64,000 nucleotides of DNA from Silvibacterium acidisoli (GTDB taxonomy: Bacteria > Acidobacteriota > Terriglobia > Terriglobales > Acidobacteriaceae). The DNA lies in the NCBI GenBank assembly GCA_022870745.1, contig CP085323.1, positions 4,154,001 to 4,218,000 on the forward strand, given 5' to 3'. Made by a program: the position numbers and the translations under genes. This document shows, piece by piece, positions 35,419 to 43,076 of the stretch. The notes under the pieces are model-generated. The model was given only the letters and a program-made list of their open reading frames with translations, had not been told where the DNA came from and made no database searches. Position 1 is the stretch's first letter. Each line of letters starts with the position of its first letter.

Positions 35419-37029
35419 GTGTCTGTCCATACGCGACCCATCGTTCTCACCATCCTCGACGGATGGGGCTATCGCCCACAGGTCGAAAACAACGCCATCG
35501 CTCTCGCCCGCAAGCCTACATACGACAAGCTGCTTGCCGAGTATCCGAATACGCTGCTGCAGGCGTCCGATCACTTCGTTGGCTTGCCCGATGGGCAGAT
35601 GGGAAACAGCGAAGTCGGCCACCTGAACATCGGCGCGGGCCGCGTGGTTCGCATGGACATTACGCGCATCGACGCAATGATCGCGAGCGGCGATTTCTTC
35701 GTTGATCCAACTATCATTCACGCATTGAGGCTCGCCGCGGAAGGCGGCCGTGCGCTGCACCTCTTTGGGCTCGTCTCCGATGGAGGAGTTCACGCGCAGC
35801 AGCGCCATCTTTACGCTCTTCTGAAGGCCGCGAAACAACATGGGCTTGAACGTGTCTTCGTGCATGCCTTCATGGATGGCCGCGACACGCTGCCTACCTC
35901 CGGCGCAGGCTACCTCGCTGCCCTGCAGCAGGTAATGCGCGATCTGCAGATCGGCAAAATCGCTTCCGTCTCAGGCCGCTACTATGCGATGGATCGCGAT
36001 CGCCGCTGGGAACGCGAGAAGATGGCCTTCGATGCGATGGTCAGCGGTCATGCAGAGGGTGGAGCCTACAGCGATCCGGTCGCGCGGATCAAAGAGTGCT
36101 ACAACAACGGTGTCACGGACGAGTTCATTATCCCCTTCGTCGTTACCGATGACCACGGTCGTCCCAACGGCGTCATCCGCGATGAAGACGTCTGCATCAT
36201 GTTCAACTATCGCGCCGATCGCGCCCGCCAGATTACGCGCGTGCTGGCGCGCAACAGCGGCCTGACCAAGCAGGAAGGACGGGATCTCCCGGGCGCTGAA
36301 GATCTCGATGCGATCATTCCGCGCAACACCGTGCCCAGTAATTTGCACTACGTCACCATGACGCAGTACGACCCCAACTTCAAGCTTCCGATGATTATCC
36401 TGCCGGAGTCGATGGAGAACCTGCTGGCGAACATGCTGGCGCAGGCGCAGCTTCGCAATCTGCGCATTGCTGAAACAGAGAAGTACGCGCACGTGACGTA
36501 CTTCTTCAATGGCGGCATCGAAACGCCGTTTCCCGGCGAAGACCGGCTGCTCATTCCGTCGAAGAAGGTTGCCACGTACGATCTTGCTCCGGAGATGTCT
36601 GCCGAAGGTATTGCCGATGGCGTAATCAAGGCCGTGGAAGACACCGCCTTCGACCTGCTCATCGTGAACTTTGCGAACGCAGACATGGTGGGCCACTCCG
36701 GCCAGCTCGCGCCGACGATCAAGGGTGTGGAAACAGTCGACGCGCAACTCGGACGTATCTACCAGACTATCAAGCAGAAGGGTGGTTCGCTGCTCATCAC
36801 TGCCGATCACGGTAATGCCGAAATGATGGTCGATCCCGTCACGGGCGGTCCGCACACCGCGCATACCACCAACCCGGTGCCTTTCATCATGGTCACGGAT
36901 GACGCGCACAAGTACTCGCTGCGTCCCGGTGGCTCGCTACGCGATATCTCGCCGACGGTCCTGGGTCTGCTGAACCTCGGTCAGCCTACGCAGATGTCGG
37001 GCGGAGACCTTCGCCAGTTGAAGGGTTAG
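35419..37029 (+). CDS. gpmI: Cofactor-independent phosphoglycerate mutase
   Basis: 536 residues. It interconverts 3- and 2-phosphoglycerate using two Mn ions and a phosphoserine intermediate. The start is GTG 35419, with GGAGCAAGA just upstream, leading to [12 protein letters not shown]. The nucleophile lies in [16 protein letters not shown] (Ser64). Other hallmarks are [33 protein letters not shown], and the metal-binding [11 protein letters not shown] and [11 protein letters not shown]. Length is normal for the family. It sits downstream of eno and the DUF2059 gene and ends before a strong bidirectional terminator. Confidence 0.97.
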   Translation: MSVHTRPIVLTILDGWGYRPQVENNAIALARKPTYDKLLAEYPNTLLQASDHFVGLPDGQMGNSEVGHLNIGAGRVVRMDITRIDAMIASGDFFVDPTIIHALRLAAEGGRALHLFGLVSDGGVHAQQRHLYALLKAAKQHGLERVFVHAFMDGRDTLPTSGAGYLAALQQVMRDLQIGKIASVSGRYYAMDRDRRWEREKMAFDAMVSGHAEGGAYSDPVARIKECYNNGVTDEFIIPFVVTDDHGRPNGVIRDEDVCIMFNYRADRARQITRVLARNSGLTKQEGRDLPGAEDLDAIIPRNTVPSNLHYVTMTQYDPNFKLPMIILPESMENLLANMLAQAQLRNLRIAETEKYAHVTYFFNGGIETPFPGEDRLLIPSKKVATYDLAPEMSAEGIADGVIKAVEDTAFDLLIVNFANADMVGHSGQLAPTIKGVETVDAQLGRIYQTIKQKGGSLLITADHGNAEMMVDPVTGGPHTAHTTNPVPFIMVTDDAHKYSLRPGGSLRDISPTVLGLLNLGQPTQMSGGDLRQLKG

Positions 37030-37084
37030 TGACGCAAACGGGTGCTCCATGGTCGTTCATTTGTAACAACAAAGGAAGTGGAAT

Positions 37085-37129
37085 GGCAGAACAAAAAGGA
37101 CGGGCCGAAGCCCGTCCTTTTGTTCTGCC
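37085..37129. terminator. Bidirectional intrinsic terminator
   Basis: A ~20-bp stem with one bulged A (GGCAGAACAAAAAGGACGGGC / GCCCGTCC...TCTGCC) and a CGAA loop. It separates gpmI from the convergent Wzi-like gene. The GC-CGAA-GC apex is the same as in the terminator at 32006-32039. Confidence 0.9.
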
Positions 37130-37140
37130 TCAAGCGGACG

Positions 37141-38940
37141 CTAGAACGCCTTCTCGCTCTTCGGATACCAGGTAATCTGTGCCGCTGCCACTGTATCGCT
37201 CTGCGGTCCCGGCTTGTAGAACGGGGCTACCCAGCGCTCGTACTGCACCCAGCCGTGAACCTCCAGGTCCTTCATGAACCGCTTGGTTACGGAGAAGCTG
37301 TAGTCATTCTGGGTTGTTCCACCCGGAATAAACTTCGTATCACCCTTCAAGTCGCGATAGCTGACCTGAACATTCTCGTTCGGTGACAGATGATAGGTCA
37401 GCCAAGCCTGGCCGCCCTTCGCATCGCGTCCAATATTGTCAGCGAATAGATTGCCTTTGTTTGTCGGTCCCTGCTTCTGAATTCCTTCGTAATAGAGGAA
37501 ATTACCGTTCGCGCTCGCATTACTCACCGGATCGGTTGAGAAACCTTCCACGCGCATATCGAGATGCGTGAGCACGGGGAAGTGCGAGAGGTAGAGACCT
37601 GGGCGAACGCCCGAACGTCGCGGTGCGCTGATCGGGTTTACATCGTCGTGATCGACAGAGTCAGAGTAGAGCGTGAGCCAGTTGCGAACGAAAGGCAGCC
37701 GGTAGTTGAAATCGAAGCTCCCGAAGCGCGCTCCAGGGTCATCCCGCCCGAACTTTTCCGCGGCGGTAACGTTCTGCACGCTGAAAAAGCTCTTCAGGAA
37801 GGTGTGAAGCGTGATCGGTGTATGCCCCTTACCGCCCCAGATCGTCGTGCGCTCGAAGCCCAATTCGAGGTTCTTCGTCGGCTTCAGACTGATCTTTTCG
37901 GTATGCACCCAGGGATCGTTTGGCGCGGTGTGACCCTTCAGGCTTCCGACAAAGAACTCGTACCGGAATGGCCCCGTGAGGCGGGAGAGTCCGGGGACGC
38001 GCAGCGGTTCAACGCGGTTGATGTCGAACGAGTAGATGTTTTCCGCGTTGTTGCTCCACGACATCGCGCCGCCCTGTGCAGGGCTCAGCCAGTGATCCTG
38101 CTTGCCGAAGGAAACCTCATGCCCGAGCAGGTGATAGGAGAGAGTCGCTTCCATCACACGGAAGTCATTTTTGGTGGCAATCGGCCCAAGCGGAATCGTT
38201 GCCTGGTCGGAATTGCCCGCCCACGGGATGTAGTCGATGTTGTAGGAAAGATACTGCGCCATTGCCAGCGGATAGCCGGCTGCGCTGGGGGCGTGCTGGT
38301 ACTCGCCGCGGAAGTACAGGGTGAAACGCCCCGCTTCAGCGCGCGCGCTGAAACCTGTGTAGTTGTTGAAGCCTTCCTGGTACGGTCGTCCGTAGTCGTC
38401 GACAATCGTCTGGCCGAGGTGAAAGCTGTCGTTCAGCGGCGTGCCGCTGATGCCGCGCAGGTTGGTGTAGACGCTCTCAAATTCAGCGTGGGCCACGCGC
38501 TGGCTGTAGGGAATCTGCTCGTCGCTCGACAGTTCTTCACGCAGCTTCAGAAAGATCTCACGTGCCTCGTCGTCACCGGTATTGGCATCGATGCGATCGG
38601 CTGACTCCTCCAGCATGTGCAGGATGCTCTGCCGCGTCCACGGCCGCAGACCGAGGAAGGCCGTATCCAGGTAGCCCAGGCTGTGCAGGCGATCCAGCGC
38701 CGGATACATCCAGCTGTCCATGGGAACGTAGGTGGATCCGAGTGAACTCGTATATACGACCGGTGCAGTGGGACGATAGCTGGGCGATATCGGCTGCTGT
38801 GGCCCTCCTCCTCCGCCGTCAGAGGAGGTAACCTGCTGCGCGCGGCCGTCCTGCTGCGCGATCGCCGGGTTGATTCCCCCAGCTGTTACGCAAATCAGAC
38901 CCAGCGCTGCTAGCAGGCCCTTGGATGAAACGATCTTCAC
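37141..38940 (-). CDS. Wzi-like capsule-assembly outer-membrane protein
   Basis: About 599 residues. The start is GTG 38940, with GAGGTATCA immediately upstream, and it gives a signal peptide KIVSSKGLLAALGLICVTAG. After a Gly/Gln/Ser linker the capsule-assembly Wzi domain begins with STYVPMDSWMYPALDRLHSLGYL, a strongly conserved entry motif. A helical segment follows and then an 18-strand-type barrel (HEVSFGKQDHWLSPAQGGAM, KNLELGFERTTIWGGKGHTP). It ends WYPKSEKAF, with a terminal Phe. Wzi anchors group 1 capsule in enterobacteria; here no polysaccharide genes adjoin, so it may serve another surface glycan. Confidence 0.88.
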   Translation of the reverse strand: MKIVSSKGLLAALGLICVTAGGINPAIAQQDGRAQQVTSSDGGGGGPQQPISPSYRPTAPVVYTSSLGSTYVPMDSWMYPALDRLHSLGYLDTAFLGLRPWTRQSILHMLEESADRIDANTGDDEAREIFLKLREELSSDEQIPYSQRVAHAEFESVYTNLRGISGTPLNDSFHLGQTIVDDYGRPYQEGFNNYTGFSARAEAGRFTLYFRGEYQHAPSAAGYPLAMAQYLSYNIDYIPWAGNSDQATIPLGPIATKNDFRVMEATLSYHLLGHEVSFGKQDHWLSPAQGGAMSWSNNAENIYSFDINRVEPLRVPGLSRLTGPFRYEFFVGSLKGHTAPNDPWVHTEKISLKPTKNLELGFERTTIWGGKGHTPITLHTFLKSFFSVQNVTAAEKFGRDDPGARFGSFDFNYRLPFVRNWLTLYSDSVDHDDVNPISAPRRSGVRPGLYLSHFPVLTHLDMRVEGFSTDPVSNASANGNFLYYEGIQKQGPTNKGNLFADNIGRDAKGGQAWLTYHLSPNENVQVSYRDLKGDTKFIPGGTTQNDYSFSVTKRFMKDLEVHGWVQYERWVAPFYKPGPQSDTVAAAQITWYPKSEKAF

Positions 38941-39037
38941 TGATACCTCGTTGAGAAACAATGGATTGGAGTCTGCCTCACAATCCCACGGACGGATCGT
39001 TCGGAAACTGCATATAAGTCAGGCTAGAGGAACGGAC

Positions 39038-39868
39038 TCAGGAAGACAAGCGCTCCAGTTCCCGCTCGGCGCCGGCAAGCGCCTTGTCTTTTAGCCGCTG
39101 GTTGAACAGCCCTTTGCGGGTCAGATACTGCTCGAACGAGGCCACGGAATCCGCCTTCGCTTTCTCGCCCTCGCAGGGCAGGCAGACGATCATCGCCGGA
39201 CCGGTGCCTTCGCGCACCCGCTGTGTCGATTCCTGTGCCACGCGATAGACCGCGACGACATCGTGAGCATCGACATTGATGACCGGAAAGAGCTCGGAAA
39301 GACCATTCAGCTCATCGGCCTCTTCGGCGCAAACATCAACGACGAAGACAATCGGCAGCTGATATTCCGACGCTATCTCCAATGCTTCCTGGGATGCATG
39401 AACCGCTGCTGCGCCGCCCTCGAGAAAGACCACCGTCAGCTTATGATCCTTCGCCATCTTGTTCGACAGTGCAACGCCTATAGCGAAACCCGTCTGCGTG
39501 GCAGGGCTGACGCCGGCAGTGAAGATCACATTCGAGGAGGCATCCTGGAGTCCGCCGTTGCGGGTCTTTCTGACGCGCGCTAACTCATCAGCAGGCATGC
39601 CTTTGATGAGCGCAGAGGCGATATGGCGGCGCGTCAGCACCACCGTGTCTTCGGGCTGAAGATGCATCAGCACGCCCACGGCTAACGCGGTCAGATCTGC
39701 CGTGATGTTTTTGGCGATGCTGCGATGTGCCTTGGCGTGACGCAGCATCTGGCTGTGAATCTGGCGGAACTTTTCATCGCTGATCAATGAGAAGCCGTGC
39801 TTGCCTGCAACCTCGGCGGCACCGTTCTTTTTCTGTGTTTTATCAACCGGCATTGGGTTTGCTTTCAT
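39038..39868 (-). CDS. E1-alpha-like protein lacking the usual thiamine-diphosphate motif
   Basis: 276 residues resembling the alpha subunit of 2-oxo acid dehydrogenases and related transketolase-fold proteins. Similar segments are ALIKGMPADELARV near residue 87, VSPATQTGFAIGVALSNKM near 120, and SQEALEIASEYQLPIVFVVD near 160. Active members have GDG-x(~26)-NN for Mg and ThDP; here the equivalent is LEGGAAAVHASQEALEIASE..VFVVD, so both the Asp and the Asn pair are replaced. The second half is shorter than usual. It is probably a non-catalytic paralogue or structural partner. No E1-beta or E2 gene adjoins. It is leftward, between the Wzi-like gene and argJ, with an AT-richer gap of 245 bp upstream. 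Confidence 0.75.
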   Translation of the reverse strand: MKANPMPVDKTQKKNGAAEVAGKHGFSLISDEKFRQIHSQMLRHAKAHRSIAKNITADLTALAVGVLMHLQPEDTVVLTRRHIASALIKGMPADELARVRKTRNGGLQDASSNVIFTAGVSPATQTGFAIGVALSNKMAKDHKLTVVFLEGGAAAVHASQEALEIASEYQLPIVFVVDVCAEEADELNGLSELFPVINVDAHDVVAVYRVAQESTQRVREGTGPAMIVCLPCEGEKAKADSVASFEQYLTRKGLFNQRLKDKALAGAERELERLSS

Positions 39869-40113
39869 CCTGGAATGCGAGATAAGAGTGCGACATAGCG
39901 AACAGGTTATGGAGTGTAAGCACCATGTGCGGCGCTTGCGCCAAAGCGCGACAGCGTCTCACGAAATTCCTCATGATGCAAACGTCCACACCCGGTTCTT
40001 TTCAACAGTTTTGTGAATAACTCTGTGTATTTCGGGCTGAAATCGTCTTCAAGTCCGCAACTGACGCGACCTTTAGCAACCTGCACACAATTCGATGCAG
40101 TTGCGTATTCTTT

Positions 40114-41340
40114 TTACGTCGAATAATCGGCGTTAATGCTGACGTATTCGGCGGTGAGATCTGTCGTCCAGAAACGGCATGTTCCATTGCCCAACCCCAG
40201 GTCGATCTTCACGATGAACTCGCGGTTCTTCAGGTACGCATGTGCACGCTGCTCGTCGAATCCGTCCACGCGGCCGCCGTTCACGGCAATCTGCTGATCG
40301 CCCAGCCAGATGGAGATGCGCGCAGGCTGTACGTCCGCGCCTGAATAACCGGTCGCTGCCATCAGCCGTCCCCAGTTTGGGTCGCAGCCAGCCCACGCCG
40401 TCTTTACCAGCGGCGAGTGCGCGATGGCCTTCGCAACCTTGAGAGCGTCGGCATCGTTCGCTGCGCCTTCAATCTGCAGTTCGACTACGTGAGTTACGCC
40501 TTCGCCATCATCGACGATCTGCTTCGCAAGGGAGAGGCAGACTTCACGCAGCGCTTTGCCGAACCCTTCATGCTCCGCATCCACGCTCGCTCCGCTGGCG
40601 CCGGAAGCGAGCAGCAGAACCGTGTCATTGGTCGAGGTATCGCCATCGATCGAGATGCGGTTGAAGCTTGTCTCAACAGAGGAGCGCAGCAGCGTGTCGA
40701 GCACCGCCGAAGGTACTTCGGCATCGGTAAACAGATACACCAGCATCGTGGCGTGCGGCACCAGTTGCGGATGAATCATGCCCGCGCCCTTGCACATGCC
40801 GGCGATGCGAACCGTTTTTCCATTCACCTCGACGGCCGCATATGCGACCTTGGGCTTCGTGTCCGTTGTCATGATGGCTCGCGCGAAGGTCGAGAAGCCT
40901 TCCGCGTTCGCCGCCAGCGATGCCTTGATAGCAGGCAGGGCGGCTACCAGCTTTTCGGCAGGCAGCGGTACACCAATGATTCCCGTCGATGACGGAAAAA
41001 CCTCGTGCCCTTCGCAGTCAAAAGCATCCGCGGCTGCAGCGCAGACCGCCTCCGCGGCCTGGAGCCCGGCCTCGCCTGTGGCGCAATTGGCGTTGCCCGC
41101 ATTCACGGCAACCACTCGCACCTTGCCTCCACTACGCTCCAGGTGGCGGGCGTCAACGAGCAGCGGAGCCGCTTTGACCTTGTTGCCGGTAAACATCGCC
41201 GCGGCACTGGCCGGTTCGACGGCAACGGCAACCGCGAAGTCAAGATTGCCGCTGGCCTTGATGCCCGCCTTGACGGCAGCAAAACGAAATCCAAGCGGAA
41301 CGGCATCGTCCGCAAGCAGGGAGGAAGTAGTTTGAATCAT
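40114..41340 (-). CDS. argJ: Bifunctional ornithine/glutamate N-acetyltransferase
   Basis: 408 residues. It transfers the acetyl group from N-acetylornithine to glutamate, and may also use acetyl-CoA, in the cyclic arginine pathway. The autoprocessing and catalytic threonine lies in GMIHPQLVPHATMLVYLFTD (about Thr198), where the chain splits into two subunits. Other conserved parts are VAVNAGNANCATGEAG near residue 75, FPSSTGIIGVPLP near 115 and ISIDGDTSTNDTVLLLASG near 230. The C-terminus ends EYVSINADYST, as usual. No other arginine genes are in the window. It is divergent from the ABC ATPase across about 50 bp. Confidence 0.96.
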   Translation of the reverse strand: MIQTTSSLLADDAVPLGFRFAAVKAGIKASGNLDFAVAVAVEPASAAAMFTGNKVKAAPLLVDARHLERSGGKVRVVAVNAGNANCATGEAGLQAAEAVCAAAADAFDCEGHEVFPSSTGIIGVPLPAEKLVAALPAIKASLAANAEGFSTFARAIMTTDTKPKVAYAAVEVNGKTVRIAGMCKGAGMIHPQLVPHATMLVYLFTDAEVPSAVLDTLLRSSVETSFNRISIDGDTSTNDTVLLLASGASGASVDAEHEGFGKALREVCLSLAKQIVDDGEGVTHVVELQIEGAANDADALKVAKAIAHSPLVKTAWAGCDPNWGRLMAATGYSGADVQPARISIWLGDQQIAVNGGRVDGFDEQRAHAYLKNREFIVKIDLGLGNGTCRFWTTDLTAEYVSINADYST

Positions 41341-41393
41341 GTTCGGCTTTTACTCTATCAAGAGTAGAGAGGAATCGCTGAGAACAAGTCGAC

Positions 41394-42197
41394 ATGAGTA
41401 CAAACGAAGAAAGCCACTCCCCGAAGGAATTTCTCCGCATGGAGAAGGTGAACGTTGCACGCGGCGAAAACATCGTTCTCCACGACATCAATCTGACCAT
41501 TGCTGCCGGCGAACACCTGGCCATTCTCGGGCCTAACGGCTGCGGGAAATCGACGCTGATCAAGACCATCACCTGCGAGTGCTACCCCATCGCGGAGGAA
41601 GGCATGCACGTGGAGCTCCTGGGGAGGTCACGCTGGGATCTTTCCCAGCTTCGTCAGCATCTCGGGGTGGTCGAGGCCAATCTGCCCGGCGAGCGCACCG
41701 CCGTCACCCGGGGCGTAGACGCCGTGGTAGCCGGATTCTTCTCCGCTTCGAGCCTTTGGCCCAACCTGCATGTGACGCCGGAGATGCGCACCCGCGCCCG
41801 CGAGGCGCTCGAGAAGATGCAGGCCTCGCACCTGTCGGAGAAGCTGGTAGGCCAGATGTCCGCCGGTGAGCAGCGCCGCATCATGATCGCCCGTGCACTG
41901 GTTCACAATCCGCAGATGCTGCTGCTCGATGAGCCGTCGAATGCCCTGGACATTGCCGCCCAGCGCGAGCTGCGCGAGGCCCTGCGGCTGGTCGTGAAAG
42001 AGGGAACTGGCATCATCATGGTTACGCACCACCTCGCCGACATCCTGCCGGAGATGAAGCGGGTCATCATGATCCGGCAGGGACGCATCTTTGCCGACGG
42101 CCCACGTGAAGAGCTGGTGACGGCCGAACGCCTCAAAGCGCTGTTTGGCGTTGACGTTACGCTGGTCGAGCGCGATGGCTACTGGCACCACTGGTAG
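41394..42197 (+). CDS. ABC transporter ATP-binding protein
   Basis: 267 residues with all ABC motifs: Walker A GPNGCGKST near residue 46, Q-loop region VVEANLPGERTAVT near 90, signature MSAGEQRR near 156, Walker B LLLLDEPSNALD near 178 and the H-switch MVTHHLAD near 210. The subtype resembles the iron/metal-uptake or ModF-like ATPases that begin 'NVARGENIVLHDINLTI'. No permease or binding protein adjoins, so it is an orphan ATPase in this window. Its stop is followed by a 9-bp inverted repeat and the tiny cysteine peptide gene. It could be cytosolic or work with a distant permease. Confidence 0.9.
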   Translation: MSTNEESHSPKEFLRMEKVNVARGENIVLHDINLTIAAGEHLAILGPNGCGKSTLIKTITCECYPIAEEGMHVELLGRSRWDLSQLRQHLGVVEANLPGERTAVTRGVDAVVAGFFSASSLWPNLHVTPEMRTRAREALEKMQASHLSEKLVGQMSAGEQRRIMIARALVHNPQMLLLDEPSNALDIAAQRELREALRLVVKEGTGIIMVTHHLADILPEMKRVIMIRQGRIFADGPREELVTAERLKALFGVDVTLVERDGYWHHW

Positions 42198-42217
42198 AGG
42201 TGTAATGTTTTCTGCCC

Positions 42218-42245
42218 GGCTGCGTTAGCAGGAGTGAACGCAGCC
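42218..42245. promoter_or_regulatory. Perfect inverted repeat upstream of the cysteine peptide
   Basis: GGCTGCGTT and AACGCAGCC are exact 9-bp arms with a 10-base loop. They end about 7 bp before the ribosome site of the 26-residue peptide. It could be an operator, an RNA hairpin controlling translation, or a weak terminator of the ABC gene; it has no T-tract. Confidence 0.55.
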
Positions 42246-42263
42246 AGCGTTCAGGAGAGAAAT

Positions 42264-42344
42264 ATGACGACCGTCAAGAAAACCACCACCTGCCCCTGCG
42301 GCGACAACTGCGAATGCCCCATCTGCGTCTGCCGGACGGCCTGA
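42264..42344 (+). CDS. Metallothionein-like 26-residue cysteine peptide
   Basis: A very short frame with a good AGGAGAG ribosome site at 42253-42259. The product starts MTTVKKTTT and then carries six cysteines in 14 residues as three C-x-C pairs: CPC, CEC and CVC (Cys10, 12, 16, 18, 21, 23). This density matches metallothionein-type binding of Zn, Cd or Cu(I). It lacks a signal peptide, so it should be cytosolic. The stop is three bases before the ATG of the ECF sigma factor, which has no ribosome site of its own, so the two are translationally coupled. A role as metal sensor or ligand for that sigma factor is inferred. Confidence 0.7.
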   Translation: MTTVKKTTTCPCGDNCECPICVCRTA

Positions 42345-42347
42345 CGG

Positions 42348-42953
42348 ATGGCTACTGAAACCAAGCGGGCGGCGAAATCCGCCCGCAGTACCCACCGGCT
42401 CGATGTCTTGCTCGAGCTGCGCCAGAAGTTCCTCGGCTTCCTCGAGCGGCGCATTCCGGACCGAGAACTGGCGGAAGACATCCTGCAAGCTGCCTATTTG
42501 CGTGCCCTGCATGCTGAGAATGGCCCGGTAGAGCAGGATTCAGCGGTCACATGGTTCTACCGCATCCTGCGCAACGCCATCATCGACCACTATCGCCGCA
42601 GGAGCACGGAGCAGTCGGCGCTGGATCGCTGGGCGAAGGAGCTCGAAACCCAGCCGCAGACAGAACCCGAACTGGAGGAAGCCGTCTGCGCCTGCCTGGC
42701 GCTGCTGGTCGACCGCATGCCCTCCGGCTACGCCAGCCTGCTGCGTGCGGTCGATCTCGACGATCAGCCGCTCACTGAATACGCGAAGCAGCAGGGGATT
42801 ACCGCAGGGAATGCCGCGGTTCGCGCCCATCGCGCCCGCACCGCTTTACGCAAAAGCCTGATCGAGTGCTGCGGGGCCTGCGCCGACCACCATTGTGTCC
42901 ATTGCACCTGTAAACACCGCCCGTCCTCGATGGTCCACGCTGTTCGATTGTGA
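42348..42953 (+). CDS. ECF sigma factor with cysteine-rich C-terminal tail
   Basis: 201 residues. Sigma region 2 spans about residues 25-100 (RELAEDILQAAYLRALHAEN, TWFYRILRNAIIDHYRRRS), and region 4 about 115-170 (LLVDRMPSGYASLLRAVDLD, AKQQGITAGNAAVRAHRARTAL). It redirects RNA polymerase to stress promoters. After region 4 comes an extension with six cysteines and three His: CCGACADHHCVHCTC (Cys174, 175, 178, 183, 186, 188). A similar tail exists in some proteobacterial ECF factors and suggests metal or redox sensing without a classical anti-sigma factor. None is found here. It is coupled to the upstream cysteine peptide. Confidence 0.88.
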   Translation: MATETKRAAKSARSTHRLDVLLELRQKFLGFLERRIPDRELAEDILQAAYLRALHAENGPVEQDSAVTWFYRILRNAIIDHYRRRSTEQSALDRWAKELETQPQTEPELEEAVCACLALLVDRMPSGYASLLRAVDLDDQPLTEYAKQQGITAGNAAVRAHRARTALRKSLIECCGACADHHCVHCTCKHRPSSMVHAVRL

Positions 42954-43076
42954 ACAAATTTGTTCATTTCCGGACGGTTCCACGCAGGCCGTCGCTGAGA
43001 CACTGTTCTATCTCGTTCTAAGAAAAAGGATTTCTCAAACGGCAATCTGGCCGCACAGTTGCATCATTTACAGGCG

